Positions 1-8,838 are shown, counted from the stretch's first letter. The stretch: 64,000 nucleotides of DNA from HyVt-105 sp049975425 (GCA_049975425.1 JBNGDI010000014.1:1-64000), one strand, 5' to 3'. The notes: a model not told the origin generated them from the letters alone. Program-made: numbers and translations.

Positions 1-232
1 GGAAAGTTGAATAACTGCAGGCTACTATTTTCCATGCATGATCAGGAAACTTTTACGCAGGCAACTACGTAGTTTTCTACGTAGAATACTACGTAGTTTA
101 ATTTTTCGTTAAGCAGAAAGCAACCTCACAAGAACAGATCCTTACTGACTGAATGATTTAAAGGTTCACATTCGGTTTTCAATTTTCCTGTGTATCCACT
201 TTTCCCAGGAGCCAATTCTTTCCCTCTGCTCC
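1..232. other. non-coding left edge of window
   Basis: No convincing gene is seen here. The stretch lies downstream of fabI, which is read leftward, and probably upstream of whatever gene lies beyond the window edge. Its only striking content is the CTACGTAG array listed separately. No clear factor-independent terminator is visible after fabI. Short open frames here are not supported by any recognisable sequence. Confidence 0.6.
65..96. promoter_or_regulatory. three-copy CTACGTAG palindrome array, 12-bp period
   Basis: The 8-bp perfect palindrome CTACGTAG occurs at 65-72, 77-84 and 89-96, separated by 4-nt AT spacers, giving an exact 12-bp period. The same array with four copies occurs at 40561-40604. 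Regularly spaced palindromes suggest binding sites for a dimeric DNA-binding protein that assembles cooperatively. A BlaI/MecI/CopY-type repressor is a loose possibility, because such operators contain TAC and GTA half sites. The factor and the target gene are not known. Confidence 0.55.
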
Positions 233-1063
233 TCAATCGCATTCCTCAAAACTCTTCTCGTACTGTGAGATGGCACGCTGGCTCATGGCCATGCTGGAGA
301 ATCCGCCGTCGTGATACAGATTTTGCATGGTTACCTTTCGGGTCAGATCGGAGAAGAGGGTTACCACGTATCCGGCACATTCTTCGGCTGTGGCATTCCC
401 CAGCGGCGACATTCGTTCCGTAAAATCGAAAAGGGATTCGATTCCCTTGATCCCGCTGCCGGCGGTTGTCATGGTAGGCGATTGTGAAATGGTATTGATC
501 CGGATCTTTTTATCCCGGCCGTATATATAGCCGAAGCTCCTGGCTATAGATTCCAGCAGGGCCTTTGCATCGGCCATATCGTTATATCCCACCAGGGTAC
601 GCTGTGCAGCAATATAGGTCAGGGCCACCACCGACCCCCACTCATTGATGGCATCGTGTTTCCTGGCCATCAGCAGGATTTTGTGGAAAGAAAGGGCGGA
701 AATGTCAAGTGTTTTCAGAAAAAAATCGTAATTCAGGTTGTCATAAGGCAGTCCCTTTCTCACATTTGGCGACATACCGATCGAATGCAGAATAAAATCC
801 ACTTTCCCTCCCAGCATTTCCATGGATTTCAGGATCACGTTTTCTACATCCTGATTCGACGTGGCATCGGCCGGAAGCACCCTGGCCCCTGTTTTTTCAG
901 CCAGTTCGTTCAGGGTACCGAGACGCAGGGCCACGGGTGTATTTGACAGGGTAAAGACGGCCCCTTCCTCATATGCCCGTTCGGCTACTTTCCAGGCAAT
1001 GGATTTGTCATTCAGGGCACCGAAAATGATCCCTTTTTTCCCTTTCAAGAGGTTGTAAGCCAT
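233..1063 (-). CDS. fabI: enoyl-[acyl-carrier-protein] reductase (NADH)
   Basis: FabI catalyses the last reduction of each fatty-acid elongation cycle (enoyl-ACP to acyl-ACP) in the cytoplasm. The 276-residue protein has the FabI-type short-chain dehydrogenase layout: a nucleotide-binding segment near residues 14-24 (GALNDKSIAW) and the Tyr-x9-Tyr-x6-Lys pattern with Tyr150, Tyr160 and Lys167. HSIG at about 93-96 and the SQSPTMTTAGSGI loop near 193-205 also fit. Length is normal for FabI (about 260-280). It follows recN with a 93-nt gap holding its own -7 element, so it can be transcribed separately from the bamD-recN operon. FabL or FabV are less likely from the motif spacing. Confidence 0.95.
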   Translation of the reverse strand: MAYNLLKGKKGIIFGALNDKSIAWKVAERAYEEGAVFTLSNTPVALRLGTLNELAEKTGARVLPADATSNQDVENVILKSMEMLGGKVDFILHSIGMSPNVRKGLPYDNLNYDFFLKTLDISALSFHKILLMARKHDAINEWGSVVALTYIAAQRTLVGYNDMADAKALLESIARSFGYIYGRDKKIRINTISQSPTMTTAGSGIKGIESLFDFTERMSPLGNATAEECAGYVVTLFSDLTRKVTMQNLYHDGGFSSMAMSQRAISQYEKSFEECD

Positions 1064-1091
1064 GACATCAAATTTGGTTAGATTTTAAAAG

Positions 1092-1099
1092 CAAATATA
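1092..1099 (-). promoter_or_regulatory. -7 promoter element for fabI
   Basis: On the minus strand this reads TATATTTG, matching the Bacteroidota -7 consensus TAnnTTTG, 28 nt upstream of the fabI ATG. No clear -33 TTTG is seen 19-21 nt further upstream, so the call rests on the -7 box and its position. Confidence 0.45.
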
Positions 1100-1156
1100 C
1101 GAATTATTATATTCAGGAATTACGGGTCTGAAATGACTTTTTACAGGGAAAAATGA

Positions 1157-2818
1157 TCAGTTGCGAAGCAGGATGCGGGCATTCTCATAGGCTGCCGGGG
1201 TTACTTCCTCCCCGCTCAGCATTTTGGCAATTTCCTGAATACGTTCTTCCTCATTCAGCAGCTTGATATGGGTGACGGTTCTGTCGGCCGTATCAGTCTT
1301 GTAAACAAGATAATGATGCTTCCCTTTCCCGGCGATCTGGGGCAAGTGGGTTATATTGATCACCTGGAGGTGTTCGGCCATCCGGCGCAGAATGTTCCCC
1401 ACCTTGTCGGCAATTTCGCCGCTGACCCCTGCATCCACTTCATCGAATATCACCGTGGGCAGGGACGAAGAGCGGGTAATGAGAGATTTCAGGCTGAGCA
1501 TCACCCTGGACAGTTCCCCCCCCGAAGCTACCCGGGAAATATCCATCAGCGCTCCCTGTTTGTTGGCCGAGAAAAGGAAGGTCACCCTGTCTTTCCCGGC
1601 CGGCTGAAAATCTTCTTCTGCTACCAGTTCCACAGCAAACCGGGCGTGTGGAATGGCCAGTTCCTTCAACAGGCCGGTGATTTCCTTTTCCAGTTCGGGA
1701 ATGATTTCCCTGCGCCGGGCAGTCAGTTTACCGGCTGTTTTTTCCAATTTTTCTTTACAGGCCTCAAAATGTTTTTTCGCTTCGTCCATGCGAAAATCGT
1801 AAGAATCGATCTCATCGATCTGCTTTTTCAGATCATTTTTGATCCGTATCAGTTCACCTACTGTTGAAACTTTGTGTTTCTGCTGGAGAGAATAGATCAG
1901 GTTGATGCGTTCCTGCACCACCTCGATGCGGCGTGGGTCATATTCCACCGTATTCCCCAGTCTTTCCAGTTCTTCGGAAAGATCCTTCATTTCAAGGTAA
2001 GCTGATTCCACCCGTTTTTCCAGTTCGGAAGCCGGAGAATAGAATGCAGAAATACGGGTCAGCAGGGATTGTACTTCCCTCATCCGGCCCAGTACATCCC
2101 CTTCCTCCCCTGCCAGAAGGTAGTACGACTTCAACAGATTTTCCCTTATTTCTTCAGCATGGCTGAGGGTTTCGAGTTCCTCTTCCAGTTCATTCTGTTC
2201 CCCTTCAACCAGCCCTGCCTTTTCGAGCTGATCATACTGAAAGCCGAGATAATCAAGATCTGCCGTTGCCTTTTCCGACCGGTTCTTCAGCGACTCATAC
2301 TCATACCGTGCAGCCAGGTATTCTTCATATTCGGTTTCATACCTTTGCAGCAGATCATAATGCCTGCCGAAAGCATCAAGCACCTCGAGCTGGAAACGGT
2401 TGTCGCCCAGCATCAGGTTCTGGTGCTGGGAATGGATATCCACCAGCCGCCGGCCCAGTTCTTTTAACACCTGCAGGCCTACAGGCGTATCATTCACAAA
2501 AGCCCTGGATTTCCCCTGGTGATTTATTTCACGCCGGATGATTACGGTATTATCATAATCCAGTTCATTTTCGCTAAAGAAAGTATGTAGTCCGTAAGGC
2601 TTGACGAAAAAGCTTCCTTCCACCACGCATTTCTTTTCCCTGTCGTATAATACCGATGTATCGGCTCTCTGACCCAGGATCAGGGAAAGAGCCCCCATCA
2701 GGATGGATTTTCCGGCGCCGGTTTCACCGGAAATGATCGACAGCCCTGAATCGAAACTGATCTCCAGATGTTGTATCAGCGCATAATTTTGAACCAGCAG
2801 ACTCTTGAGCATACCCAA
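1157..2818 (-). CDS. recN: DNA repair protein RecN
   Basis: RecN is an SMC-like ATPase that acts early in double-strand-break repair in the cytoplasm. The 553-residue sequence starts with the RecN-type N terminus (SLLVQNYALI), has Walker A GETGAGKS at residues 31-38, a long central charged coiled-coil region, an ABC signature near VASGGELSRVML, and a Walker B/D-loop VIFDEVDAGVSGE. Length equals E. coli RecN (553). It is the last gene of the leftward run starting at bamD, following the PorD-like gene with a 60-nt gap, a neighbourhood common in Bacteroidota. The start could be Met1 or Met3. Confidence 0.96.
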   Translation of the reverse strand: MGMLKSLLVQNYALIQHLEISFDSGLSIISGETGAGKSILMGALSLILGQRADTSVLYDREKKCVVEGSFFVKPYGLHTFFSENELDYDNTVIIRREINHQGKSRAFVNDTPVGLQVLKELGRRLVDIHSQHQNLMLGDNRFQLEVLDAFGRHYDLLQRYETEYEEYLAARYEYESLKNRSEKATADLDYLGFQYDQLEKAGLVEGEQNELEEELETLSHAEEIRENLLKSYYLLAGEEGDVLGRMREVQSLLTRISAFYSPASELEKRVESAYLEMKDLSEELERLGNTVEYDPRRIEVVQERINLIYSLQQKHKVSTVGELIRIKNDLKKQIDEIDSYDFRMDEAKKHFEACKEKLEKTAGKLTARRREIIPELEKEITGLLKELAIPHARFAVELVAEEDFQPAGKDRVTFLFSANKQGALMDISRVASGGELSRVMLSLKSLITRSSSLPTVIFDEVDAGVSGEIADKVGNILRRMAEHLQVINITHLPQIAGKGKHHYLVYKTDTADRTVTHIKLLNEEERIQEIAKMLSGEEVTPAAYENARILLRN

Positions 2819-2878
2819 ATAATATTCTTTCAGCCGGAGGATAAAACTACAAATAAATCCCGAATTTGGAACCGGATA

Positions 2879-3832
2879 TCAGAGGGTTTCGGGATTCAGC
2901 ATGGTATCGTATTTCCCTGTATTGGAGGGGTCTATTTCAGTGAGGATTTCATGCACCCGGCGTCGCTCATCAGGCGGAGATTCCACAGCCCGGAAAATAT
3001 TGACAATTTCATCGGTTTTTGCATCCAGCACTATCTGAAGAAGGTACATGTAAGGATCGGGCTGTTCCCGGTATACCTCTCTCAGCAGCCTGAATGCTTC
3101 TGCAATGTTTGCCCGGCCCTGGCCGGTCTGTTCACTCATCATATCCAGACCGTGCCGGTGGTAACGATAGTTGAATTCCCTTACGGGCCTGTATTTATCG
3201 TCGAGCAGGTTGTGCACCAACCAGTAACGGTTTCTGTAGCTGCTTCCTTCATAGGGTTTCCAGCCGGGTTCTGTCGCATTCTGGGCATTATCCACAATTT
3301 TCTGCGCTTTTTCAAAGTATTCCGTTCCCCCGTACAGGCTATACGAATCATAGTCAAATCCTATGATAATATAAGCATAATAGGCAAGCAGAGAGGTAAG
3401 GTTGGAACGGTGGACTGTTTCATTGAATTCCAGGGGTTCATTTTCCACATATCTGAACCGCACATTATCGTCGCGGATGTTAAGCAATACCGAGTTATAG
3501 GTGCTGTTGAACACCGGCCGGCGTGCCTGTACCTGTATGCTTCCCCTGAATTCGTCGGAAGAAATAGGTTCGGACAAATTGATCAGCACGTTGCATTCGA
3601 TGCGTTCATTATAGCTGTATACGTGCCGGGTCCAGTTCCGGTTATTCAGAAACTCATACACCGATTCCTGCAGTGTCTCGAAAATACTCCGGTTGGTTCC
3701 CTGTATCTGCTGGGAGATAACCTGCACATTGCAGTTCAGTTCCTGTGCTCCGGTATGCAAGGGCATGAAAAAATGGAACGTAAACACTGCGTACATTAGA
3801 CGGAACAGATATTTCTTCAGGAAGATCTTCAT
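2879..3832 (-). CDS. porD: DUF4835 family protein, PorD-like exported protein
   Basis: The protein has an N-terminal signal peptide (residues 1-30, basic then hydrophobic, ending near HTGA) and then the DUF4835 signature: EL-N-C-N-V, QGT-N, FETL-E-FLN-R-W-T, and EPLEF near the middle. As I recall, this family is annotated as PorD in organisms with type IX secretion, but its function is poorly defined. I chose the start at 3832 instead of an upstream in-frame Met at 3856. The ATG then overlaps the coaBC stop as ATGA (3829-3832), a translational-coupling arrangement, and the signal peptide begins directly with MKIF. Length is 317 residues. The link to type IX secretion is from the family name only; no other secretion gene is in the window. 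Confidence 0.75.
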   Translation of the reverse strand: MKIFLKKYLFRLMYAVFTFHFFMPLHTGAQELNCNVQVISQQIQGTNRSIFETLQESVYEFLNNRNWTRHVYSYNERIECNVLINLSEPISSDEFRGSIQVQARRPVFNSTYNSVLLNIRDDNVRFRYVENEPLEFNETVHRSNLTSLLAYYAYIIIGFDYDSYSLYGGTEYFEKAQKIVDNAQNATEPGWKPYEGSSYRNRYWLVHNLLDDKYRPVREFNYRYHRHGLDMMSEQTGQGRANIAEAFRLLREVYREQPDPYMYLLQIVLDAKTDEIVNIFRAVESPPDERRRVHEILTEIDPSNTGKYDTMLNPETL

Positions 3833-5052
3833 CTTTTTTCTTGTTGCGAAATCCACCCTGAAATTTTTTCCATAATATCGCCGGCGATCCCTGTTTTGGG
3901 TTTCAACCCGGTCTGGGTCACATGCCCCAGGCGGTCAATGATGGTTACCCGGTTGGTATCGTAGCCGAAACCGGCACCTGGTTCTGCAAGTGAATTCAGC
4001 ACAATGATATCGAGGTTTTTCTTTGCAAGTTTTTCCCGTGCATGTTCCTGTTCATTATCCGTTTCGAGGGCAAAACCTACCAGCACCTGTCCCGGTTTTT
4101 TCTTTCTTCCGATGGCCGCCGCAATGTCCACTGTGGGTTTCAGCCTGATTACCAGGGGGGCTTTGCCCCGTTTGATTTTCCCCCGTACTGGTTCCTCTGG
4201 CGTAAAATCGCTTACAGCCGCTGCCAGGATAATGATATCCGCCTCATCCGAGCCGGCCAGGGTCTTTTCGTACATTTCGGCAGCCGATTCCACTCTGATG
4301 ACAGAAACGGAAGGATGGGCAATTTGTTGTGAAACGGGTCCGAGAACAAGGGTCACATATGCGCCGGCTTCGGCAGCCACACTGGCCAGAGCCACTCCCA
4401 TTTTCCCCGATGAGCGGTTGCCAATAAAGCGGACCGCATCTATCACCTCGTAAGTAGGGCCCGCATTAATCAGGATTTTTTTCCCCCGGAGGATTCGGCA
4501 GGACTTTTTTTTTTTGAAGTGTTCCGTCACTTCCTCCATAATTTTTTCCGGCTCTTCCATTCGGCCTTTTCCGGTAAGCCCGCTGGCAAGCGGCCCGGTT
4601 TCCGGTTCCAGAACCCTTACTCCCAGCGATTCCAGGGCAGAAATATTTCTCTGTGTGGCAGGATGGAGATACATATCCATATCCATTGCAGGTACGACCC
4701 ATACAGGACAGCGGGCAGAAAGAAAAACGGTAAGAAGCAGGTTGTCGGCAATACCGGCGGCCATCTTGGCCATGGTATTGGCCGAAGCAGGGGCAACAAG
4801 GAACAAGTCGGCCCACAGGCCCAGCTCAACATGATTGTTCCATGATCCGTCGTCAGGATCGGAAAAATCGATCATCACCGGTTTCCCGGAAAGTGTGGAC
4901 AGGGTAAGCGGGGTAATGAAATCACAGGCCATCGGGGTCATAACCACCTGTACTTCTGCCTCTTCCCTTACCAGCAATCTGACAAGAAAAGCGGCTTTGT
5001 AGGCGGCAATGCTGCCTGTCAGGCCCAGTATGATTTTTTTCCCCTTTAACAT
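3829..5052 (-). CDS. coaBC: bifunctional phosphopantothenoylcysteine decarboxylase / phosphopantothenate-cysteine ligase
   Basis: This enzyme makes 4'-phosphopantetheine precursors of coenzyme A: the C-terminal CoaB half joins phosphopantothenate to cysteine and the N-terminal flavoprotein CoaC half decarboxylates the product. Residues 1-180 show the flavin fold (LGLTGSIAAYK), the catalytic His74 in WNNHVEL, APASANTMAKMA, and PAMDMDMY. Residues 190-407 begin with INAGPTYEVIDAVRFIGNRSSGKMG, the CoaB nucleotide loop. The loop that carries Cys158 in E. coli reads ASGLTGKGRMEEP and has no Cys; I recall this as usual in Bacteroidota, not as damage. It overlaps porD by 4 nt and follows rpoZ after 15 nt. 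Confidence 0.96.
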   Translation of the reverse strand: MLKGKKIILGLTGSIAAYKAAFLVRLLVREEAEVQVVMTPMACDFITPLTLSTLSGKPVMIDFSDPDDGSWNNHVELGLWADLFLVAPASANTMAKMAAGIADNLLLTVFLSARCPVWVVPAMDMDMYLHPATQRNISALESLGVRVLEPETGPLASGLTGKGRMEEPEKIMEEVTEHFKKKKSCRILRGKKILINAGPTYEVIDAVRFIGNRSSGKMGVALASVAAEAGAYVTLVLGPVSQQIAHPSVSVIRVESAAEMYEKTLAGSDEADIIILAAAVSDFTPEEPVRGKIKRGKAPLVIRLKPTVDIAAAIGRKKKPGQVLVGFALETDNEQEHAREKLAKKNLDIIVLNSLAEPGAGFGYDTNRVTIIDRLGHVTQTGLKPKTGIAGDIMEKISGWISQQEKR

Positions 5053-5067
5053 GGGAATGGTGTGGTA

Positions 5068-5454
5068 TTATGAAGCAGGAGCTTCTTCTTCGGTTTCTTC
5101 GGGTTCTGCCCGCCTCCAGTAAATTTCCCCTTCCACGTATTCCTGAAGGGCAATCAGCGTGGGCTTGGGAAGTCTTTCATAAAACCTGGATATTTCGATC
5201 TGTTCACGGTTCTCGAATACCTCTTCGAGGTTATCGGTATAATACGCAAACTCTTCCAGCTTACGGTTCAGCTCCTGTTTGAGTTCCTGTGCAATCTGAT
5301 TGGCTCTTTTGGCCACCACCATCACGGTTTCATAAATATTCCCCGTGGGTTTTTCCAGTTCATTGATGTTCCGGGTAATGGTGGTAACAGGCGCTTTTGA
5401 TTTCTTATAATCAATCATTTTATTCAGATAAAATTGTTTCTCGTTTTCATTCAT
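5068..5454 (-). CDS. rpoZ: DNA-directed RNA polymerase omega subunit, RPB6-like
   Basis: Omega helps fold and hold the beta-prime subunit of RNA polymerase. The 128-residue protein has the Bacteroidota omega core TGNIYETVMVVAKRANQIA around residues 36-54, followed by helical ELKQELNRKLEEF and an acidic tail (EPEETEEEAPAS). It is longer than E. coli omega (91). Its ATG overlaps the bamD stop (ATGA at 5451-5454), so it is translationally coupled, and coaBC follows after 15 nt. This bamD-rpoZ-coaBC order supports the call, since the sequence itself is only distantly like proteobacterial RpoZ. Confidence 0.85.
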   Translation of the reverse strand: MNENEKQFYLNKMIDYKKSKAPVTTITRNINELEKPTGNIYETVMVVAKRANQIAQELKQELNRKLEEFAYYTDNLEEVFENREQIEISRFYERLPKPTLIALQEYVEGEIYWRRAEPEETEEEAPAS

Positions 5455-6302
5455 TTCCGGATATTTTCAGTAAGCTCCCGTCCGGTTTCAGGGCCGGTGC
5501 CACCGGTATGGCTTCTTGAATCCGTATATATTTTCTGTGCTTCCTCCTGGTATTTGCTTTCGGGGAATTCCGAAATAAAGGAATAATACTCGTCAATGGT
5601 ATCCTGGTAACGTTCCTGCTGTTTTTCAGGCACAGAGTTCTCAGCCAGGAGGTATTTGGATTTCAGTAACAGAAACATTTGATCTTCCCGGTATTTCGAT
5701 TCCGGATAATCATTCAAACTGTTCGTTAACGCAACAATAGCGGAATTATAATACCCCAGATCGAAATACAGCCTGGCACTGTTAAACGATTTCTCCACCA
5801 GTTTGTCTTCCAGTTCCCGGATCAGCTGGCGGCACAGGGGAACACGTTCACTATCGGGATATCGTCTGATATACAGGGTAAAAGCATCAATGGCGTTATA
5901 GGTATTAGTTTGATCGAGTGATGGACGCGGGCTCAACAGGTAATCACAATAGGCAGACAGGTATTCGGCTTCCTCCCGATACTGACTGTTTGGGAAAGTC
6001 CGCACAAAAGTACGGAAATAATGCCCGGCCAGAATATAATCTTTCATCCGGTAATAGCTCATGGCATGATAAAAATCGAGCGTTTCGGCCTTCTCCGTTC
6101 CCCTGAAGACGGGAATGATCTGCTCGAAAACAGTTGCCGCCCTGGTATACTTGCCTTCCTGAAAATATTCCATCCCTTTCTCGTATTTTACATGGGGATC
6201 GGGATTCTTCAGCACCTTTTCATACTCGCTGCAGGCCCCGCCCAGAAGCAGGATCAACAGGAAAAGGAAAGACAGTTTATTATGTGGCGTATATTTTCTC
6301 AT
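5451..6302 (-). CDS. bamD: outer membrane protein assembly factor BamD (lipoprotein)
   Basis: BamD is the essential TPR lipoprotein of the BAM complex that inserts beta-barrel proteins into the outer membrane, acting on its periplasmic face. From the Met at 6302 the protein has a signal II peptide (MRKYTPHNKL..FLLILLLGGACSEYE) with lipobox LGGAC, then tetratricopeptide repeats typical of BamD (YEKGMEYFQEGKYTRAATVFEQI, YRMKDYILAGHYFRTFVRTFPNSQY). Length is 283 residues. An in-frame Met at 6326 would put eight extra residues ahead of the signal peptide, so 6302 is preferred. It heads the leftward operon; a TACTTTTG -7 box lies just upstream. Confidence 0.93.
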   Translation of the reverse strand: MRKYTPHNKLSFLFLLILLLGGACSEYEKVLKNPDPHVKYEKGMEYFQEGKYTRAATVFEQIIPVFRGTEKAETLDFYHAMSYYRMKDYILAGHYFRTFVRTFPNSQYREEAEYLSAYCDYLLSPRPSLDQTNTYNAIDAFTLYIRRYPDSERVPLCRQLIRELEDKLVEKSFNSARLYFDLGYYNSAIVALTNSLNDYPESKYREDQMFLLLKSKYLLAENSVPEKQQERYQDTIDEYYSFISEFPESKYQEEAQKIYTDSRSHTGGTGPETGRELTENIRK

Positions 6303-6315
6303 AAAAACGGTGCTG

Positions 6316-6323
6316 CAAAAGTA
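6316..6323 (-). promoter_or_regulatory. -7 promoter element for the bamD operon
   Basis: Minus-strand TACTTTTG matches TAnnTTTG, 13 nt upstream of the chosen bamD start, which implies a very short leader. No clear -33 TTTG is visible. The 6303-6458 interval carries divergent promoters, this one leftward and another rightward. Confidence 0.45.
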
Positions 6324-6421
6324 CACTTTTCATTGAAATAAATAAAGGGTTCTGTCCATATTATGAAATGAACGACCGTGCTTAATTTTTATTTTTGCAT
6401 TGCGGTTGTTTTGAAAACCGC

Positions 6422-6429
6422 TACTTTTG
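6422..6429 (+). promoter_or_regulatory. -7 promoter element for the alpha-oxoamine synthase gene
   Basis: TACTTTTG matches TAnnTTTG, 29 nt before the GTG start at 6459. A TTTG at 6394-6397 lies 24 nt upstream, slightly farther than the usual 19-21 nt for the -33 element. A second TAnnTTTG match (TATTTTTG) occurs at 6390-6397. Confidence 0.5.
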
Positions 6430-6458
6430 TCCCTTAAACAAACCAAAAACTTCACACC

Positions 6459-7700
6459 GTGGATCTTTTTGAAAAAATCAGCAGGCGTAAAGGAGCGTTG
6501 GGTCAATACCGGAAAGACGCTCATGGATATTTCACGTTTCCGAAACTGGAGGGCGAAATCGGTCCTCATATGGTTTTCAGAGGAAAGAAAGTTCTTAACT
6601 GGAGTTTAAACAACTATATCGGCCTGGCTAACCATCCTGAAGTCAGGAAAGCCGATGCCGAAGCAGCCAGGGACTGGGGTCTTGCCTACCCCATGGGAGC
6701 CAGGATGATGTCGGGTCAGACATCCAAACACGAGGAGTTGGAGCAGAAGCTGGCTGAATTTGTTGGAAAGCCCTCGGCCTACCTGTTGAATTACGGCTAT
6801 CAGGGGATGCTGTCGATTATTGACGCCATGGTTGACCGGAATGATGTGATCGTATACGATTCCGACTCACATGCCTGTATCATGGACGGGCTCAGGCTTC
6901 ATTTCGGAAAACGGTTTGTTTACCCGCACAACAACATGGAGAACCTGGAAAAACAGCTGGAAAGGGCCACCAGACTGACCGAAAAAACCGGAGGAGCCAT
7001 TCTGGTGATTACCGAGGGCGTTTTCGGAATGGTGGGTGATCTAGGAAAACTGGACCAGATTGTCGAAAAGAAGAAGCGTTTTCATTTCAGGTTGCTGGTA
7101 GATGATGCTCACGGCTTCGGAACCATGGGCTCAACGGGCGCCGGCACCGGCGAACATTTCGGCGTACAGGACCAGGTTGACCTGTATTTTTCCACCTTTG
7201 CAAAATCAATGGCAGGCATTGGGGCTTTTGTGGCAGGACCGGAAGCTGTGATCCAGTACCTGATGTATGAAATGCGTTCCCAGATATTTGCCAAGTCGCT
7301 GCCCATGCCAATGGTTATCGGTGCCCTGAAGCGGCTGGAGTTGCTGAAAACCGAACCGGCACTGCGGGAAAACCTCTGGAAAATTGTCAGGGCGCTGCAG
7401 GACGGACTGAAAAAGAGCGGTCTGAATATCGGCAGTTGTGAATCACCCGTAACTCCGGTTTTTCTGAACGGAACGCCGGAGGAAGCCTCCAATGTGATCC
7501 TGGACCTTCGGGAGAATTACAGCCTGTTCTGTTCGGGAGTGATTTATCCGGTGGTACCCCGGGGAATTATTCTGTTGCGCCTGATCCCCACAGCAGCGCA
7601 TAATATGGAGGATGTGGAATATACGGTAAAAGCCTTCTCCGAAGTACAGAAAAAGCTGGCAGCCGGTAAATATTCAAGGGAAAAGATGGCACAGATCTGA
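6459..7700 (+). CDS. spt: serine palmitoyltransferase-type alpha-oxoamine synthase
   Basis: This is a PLP-dependent fold-type I enzyme of the KBL/SPT/AONS/ALAS family; in Bacteroidota the closest role is serine palmitoyltransferase, which condenses serine with an acyl-CoA in the first step of sphingolipid synthesis. The 413-residue sequence shows SLNNYIGLANHP (49-60), GARMMSGQTSKHEELE, the His of DSDSHACIMDG, VDDAHGFGTMG with the PLP-binding Asp and His (214-224), and the Schiff-base Lys249 in FSTFAKSMAGIG. Start is GTG at 6459: the next Met is far inside the fold, and the N terminus (DLFEKIS) fits the family. Glycine C-acetyltransferase (kbl) is the main alternative. No other sphingolipid gene is next to it; trxB is convergent. 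Confidence 0.82.
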   Translation: MDLFEKISRRKGALGQYRKDAHGYFTFPKLEGEIGPHMVFRGKKVLNWSLNNYIGLANHPEVRKADAEAARDWGLAYPMGARMMSGQTSKHEELEQKLAEFVGKPSAYLLNYGYQGMLSIIDAMVDRNDVIVYDSDSHACIMDGLRLHFGKRFVYPHNNMENLEKQLERATRLTEKTGGAILVITEGVFGMVGDLGKLDQIVEKKKRFHFRLLVDDAHGFGTMGSTGAGTGEHFGVQDQVDLYFSTFAKSMAGIGAFVAGPEAVIQYLMYEMRSQIFAKSLPMPMVIGALKRLELLKTEPALRENLWKIVRALQDGLKKSGLNIGSCESPVTPVFLNGTPEEASNVILDLRENYSLFCSGVIYPVVPRGIILLRLIPTAAHNMEDVEYTVKAFSEVQKKLAAGKYSREKMAQI

Positions 7701-7759
7701 GGCATCCGCCTGCGTAGATCAGAACCCTCCTTCCCTTTCATTCAATCTGAGAACTCCTG

Positions 7760-8764
7760 TCAGGATTCCTGTTCACCAAGAAAACGTTCGGCATCTATGG
7801 CAGCCATACAGCCTGATCCCGCTGCCGTAACAGCCTGGCGGTAAATCCTGTCCTGTACATCGCCGCAGGCAAACACTCCGGGGATGTTGGTCCGGGTGGA
7901 TCCGGGCTGTGTCTTGATATACCCGGTTTCATCCAGTTCCAGATAGTTTTTGAAAATATCCGAATTGGGTGTATGCCCAATGGCCAGAAAGAAACCGTCA
8001 ATTTTAATGCGCACTTCCTCTTCTTCAGGAGTTCCTTTCTTTTTAACCAGAACGGCTCCCTCAACCACCCCGTCACCGAACAGGTCTTTTGTGTTATGTT
8101 CGAAAAGCACTTCTATATTGGGCGTTTTGAATACCCTTTCCTGCATGATTTTCGATGCCCGAAGGTGGTCTTTCCTGACAATTATGTACACCTTGCGACA
8201 CAGGTTCGACAGATAGAGGGCTTCCTCGCAGGCGGAATCGCCACCACCCACCACGGCCACATCTTTCCCCTTGTAAAAAAAGCCGTCACAGGTGGCACAG
8301 GCCGAAACCCCGCTCCCGGCATACTTCTTTTCCGCTTCCAGTCCAAGGTATTTGGCCGTGGCTCCGGTGGCAATAATCAATGCATCTGCCAGAATGACCT
8401 TTTTCCCGTCGATGGTCACTTTGAAAGGCCTCTGCGAAAGATCGGCGGAAGTAGCTATGCCAAAACGCACATCCGTACCGAACCTTTCCGCCTGTTTCTT
8501 CAGGTCTTCCATCATTTCCTGGCCGGTAACGCCTTCGGGATAGCCGGGGAAATTTTCCACCTCGGTAGTGGTGGTAAGCTGCCCCCCCGGCTGGATACCT
8601 TCATAAACTACAGGCGAAAGGTTGGCCCTGGCTGCATAAATGGCAGCCGTATAACCCGCAGGTCCTGAACCCAGGATCAATGTGCGTACATGTTCCACCT
8701 CCTCTGCCTTACCTGCAGGGACCTTCTTTTCATCCAGATCATCGAGTTTCTTGAATAATGCCAT
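7760..8764 (-). CDS. trxB: thioredoxin-disulfide reductase
   Basis: TrxB is the FAD enzyme that uses NADPH to reduce thioredoxin in the cytoplasm. It has the FAD-binding GSGPAGYTAAIYAARA near the N terminus, QPGGQLTTTTEVENFPGYP, the redox centre CATC (Cys156 and Cys159 from the ATG used here), NADPH-binding VVGGGDSACEEALYL, and the FAD-contacting FACGDVQDRIYRQAVTAAGSGCMAA. I chose the ATG at 8764; the longer frame would start on TTG at 8773. About 25 residues precede the FAD motif, a short N-terminal extension relative to E. coli TrxB. It converges with the alpha-oxoamine synthase gene. Confidence 0.96.
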   Translation of the reverse strand: MALFKKLDDLDEKKVPAGKAEEVEHVRTLILGSGPAGYTAAIYAARANLSPVVYEGIQPGGQLTTTTEVENFPGYPEGVTGQEMMEDLKKQAERFGTDVRFGIATSADLSQRPFKVTIDGKKVILADALIIATGATAKYLGLEAEKKYAGSGVSACATCDGFFYKGKDVAVVGGGDSACEEALYLSNLCRKVYIIVRKDHLRASKIMQERVFKTPNIEVLFEHNTKDLFGDGVVEGAVLVKKKGTPEEEEVRIKIDGFFLAIGHTPNSDIFKNYLELDETGYIKTQPGSTRTNIPGVFACGDVQDRIYRQAVTAAGSGCMAAIDAERFLGEQES

Positions 8765-8838
8765 GTCAGTCAATGTTTTATATTTGTTTATATATATTTT
8801 TATATATTTAGAATATCAGATTTGGTCAAATATTGTTC

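Noticed and set aside
2768..3799. 343-residue plus-strand frame
   Set aside because: Antisense shadow of the PorD-like gene, which has a signal peptide, coupling to coaBC and a family signature.
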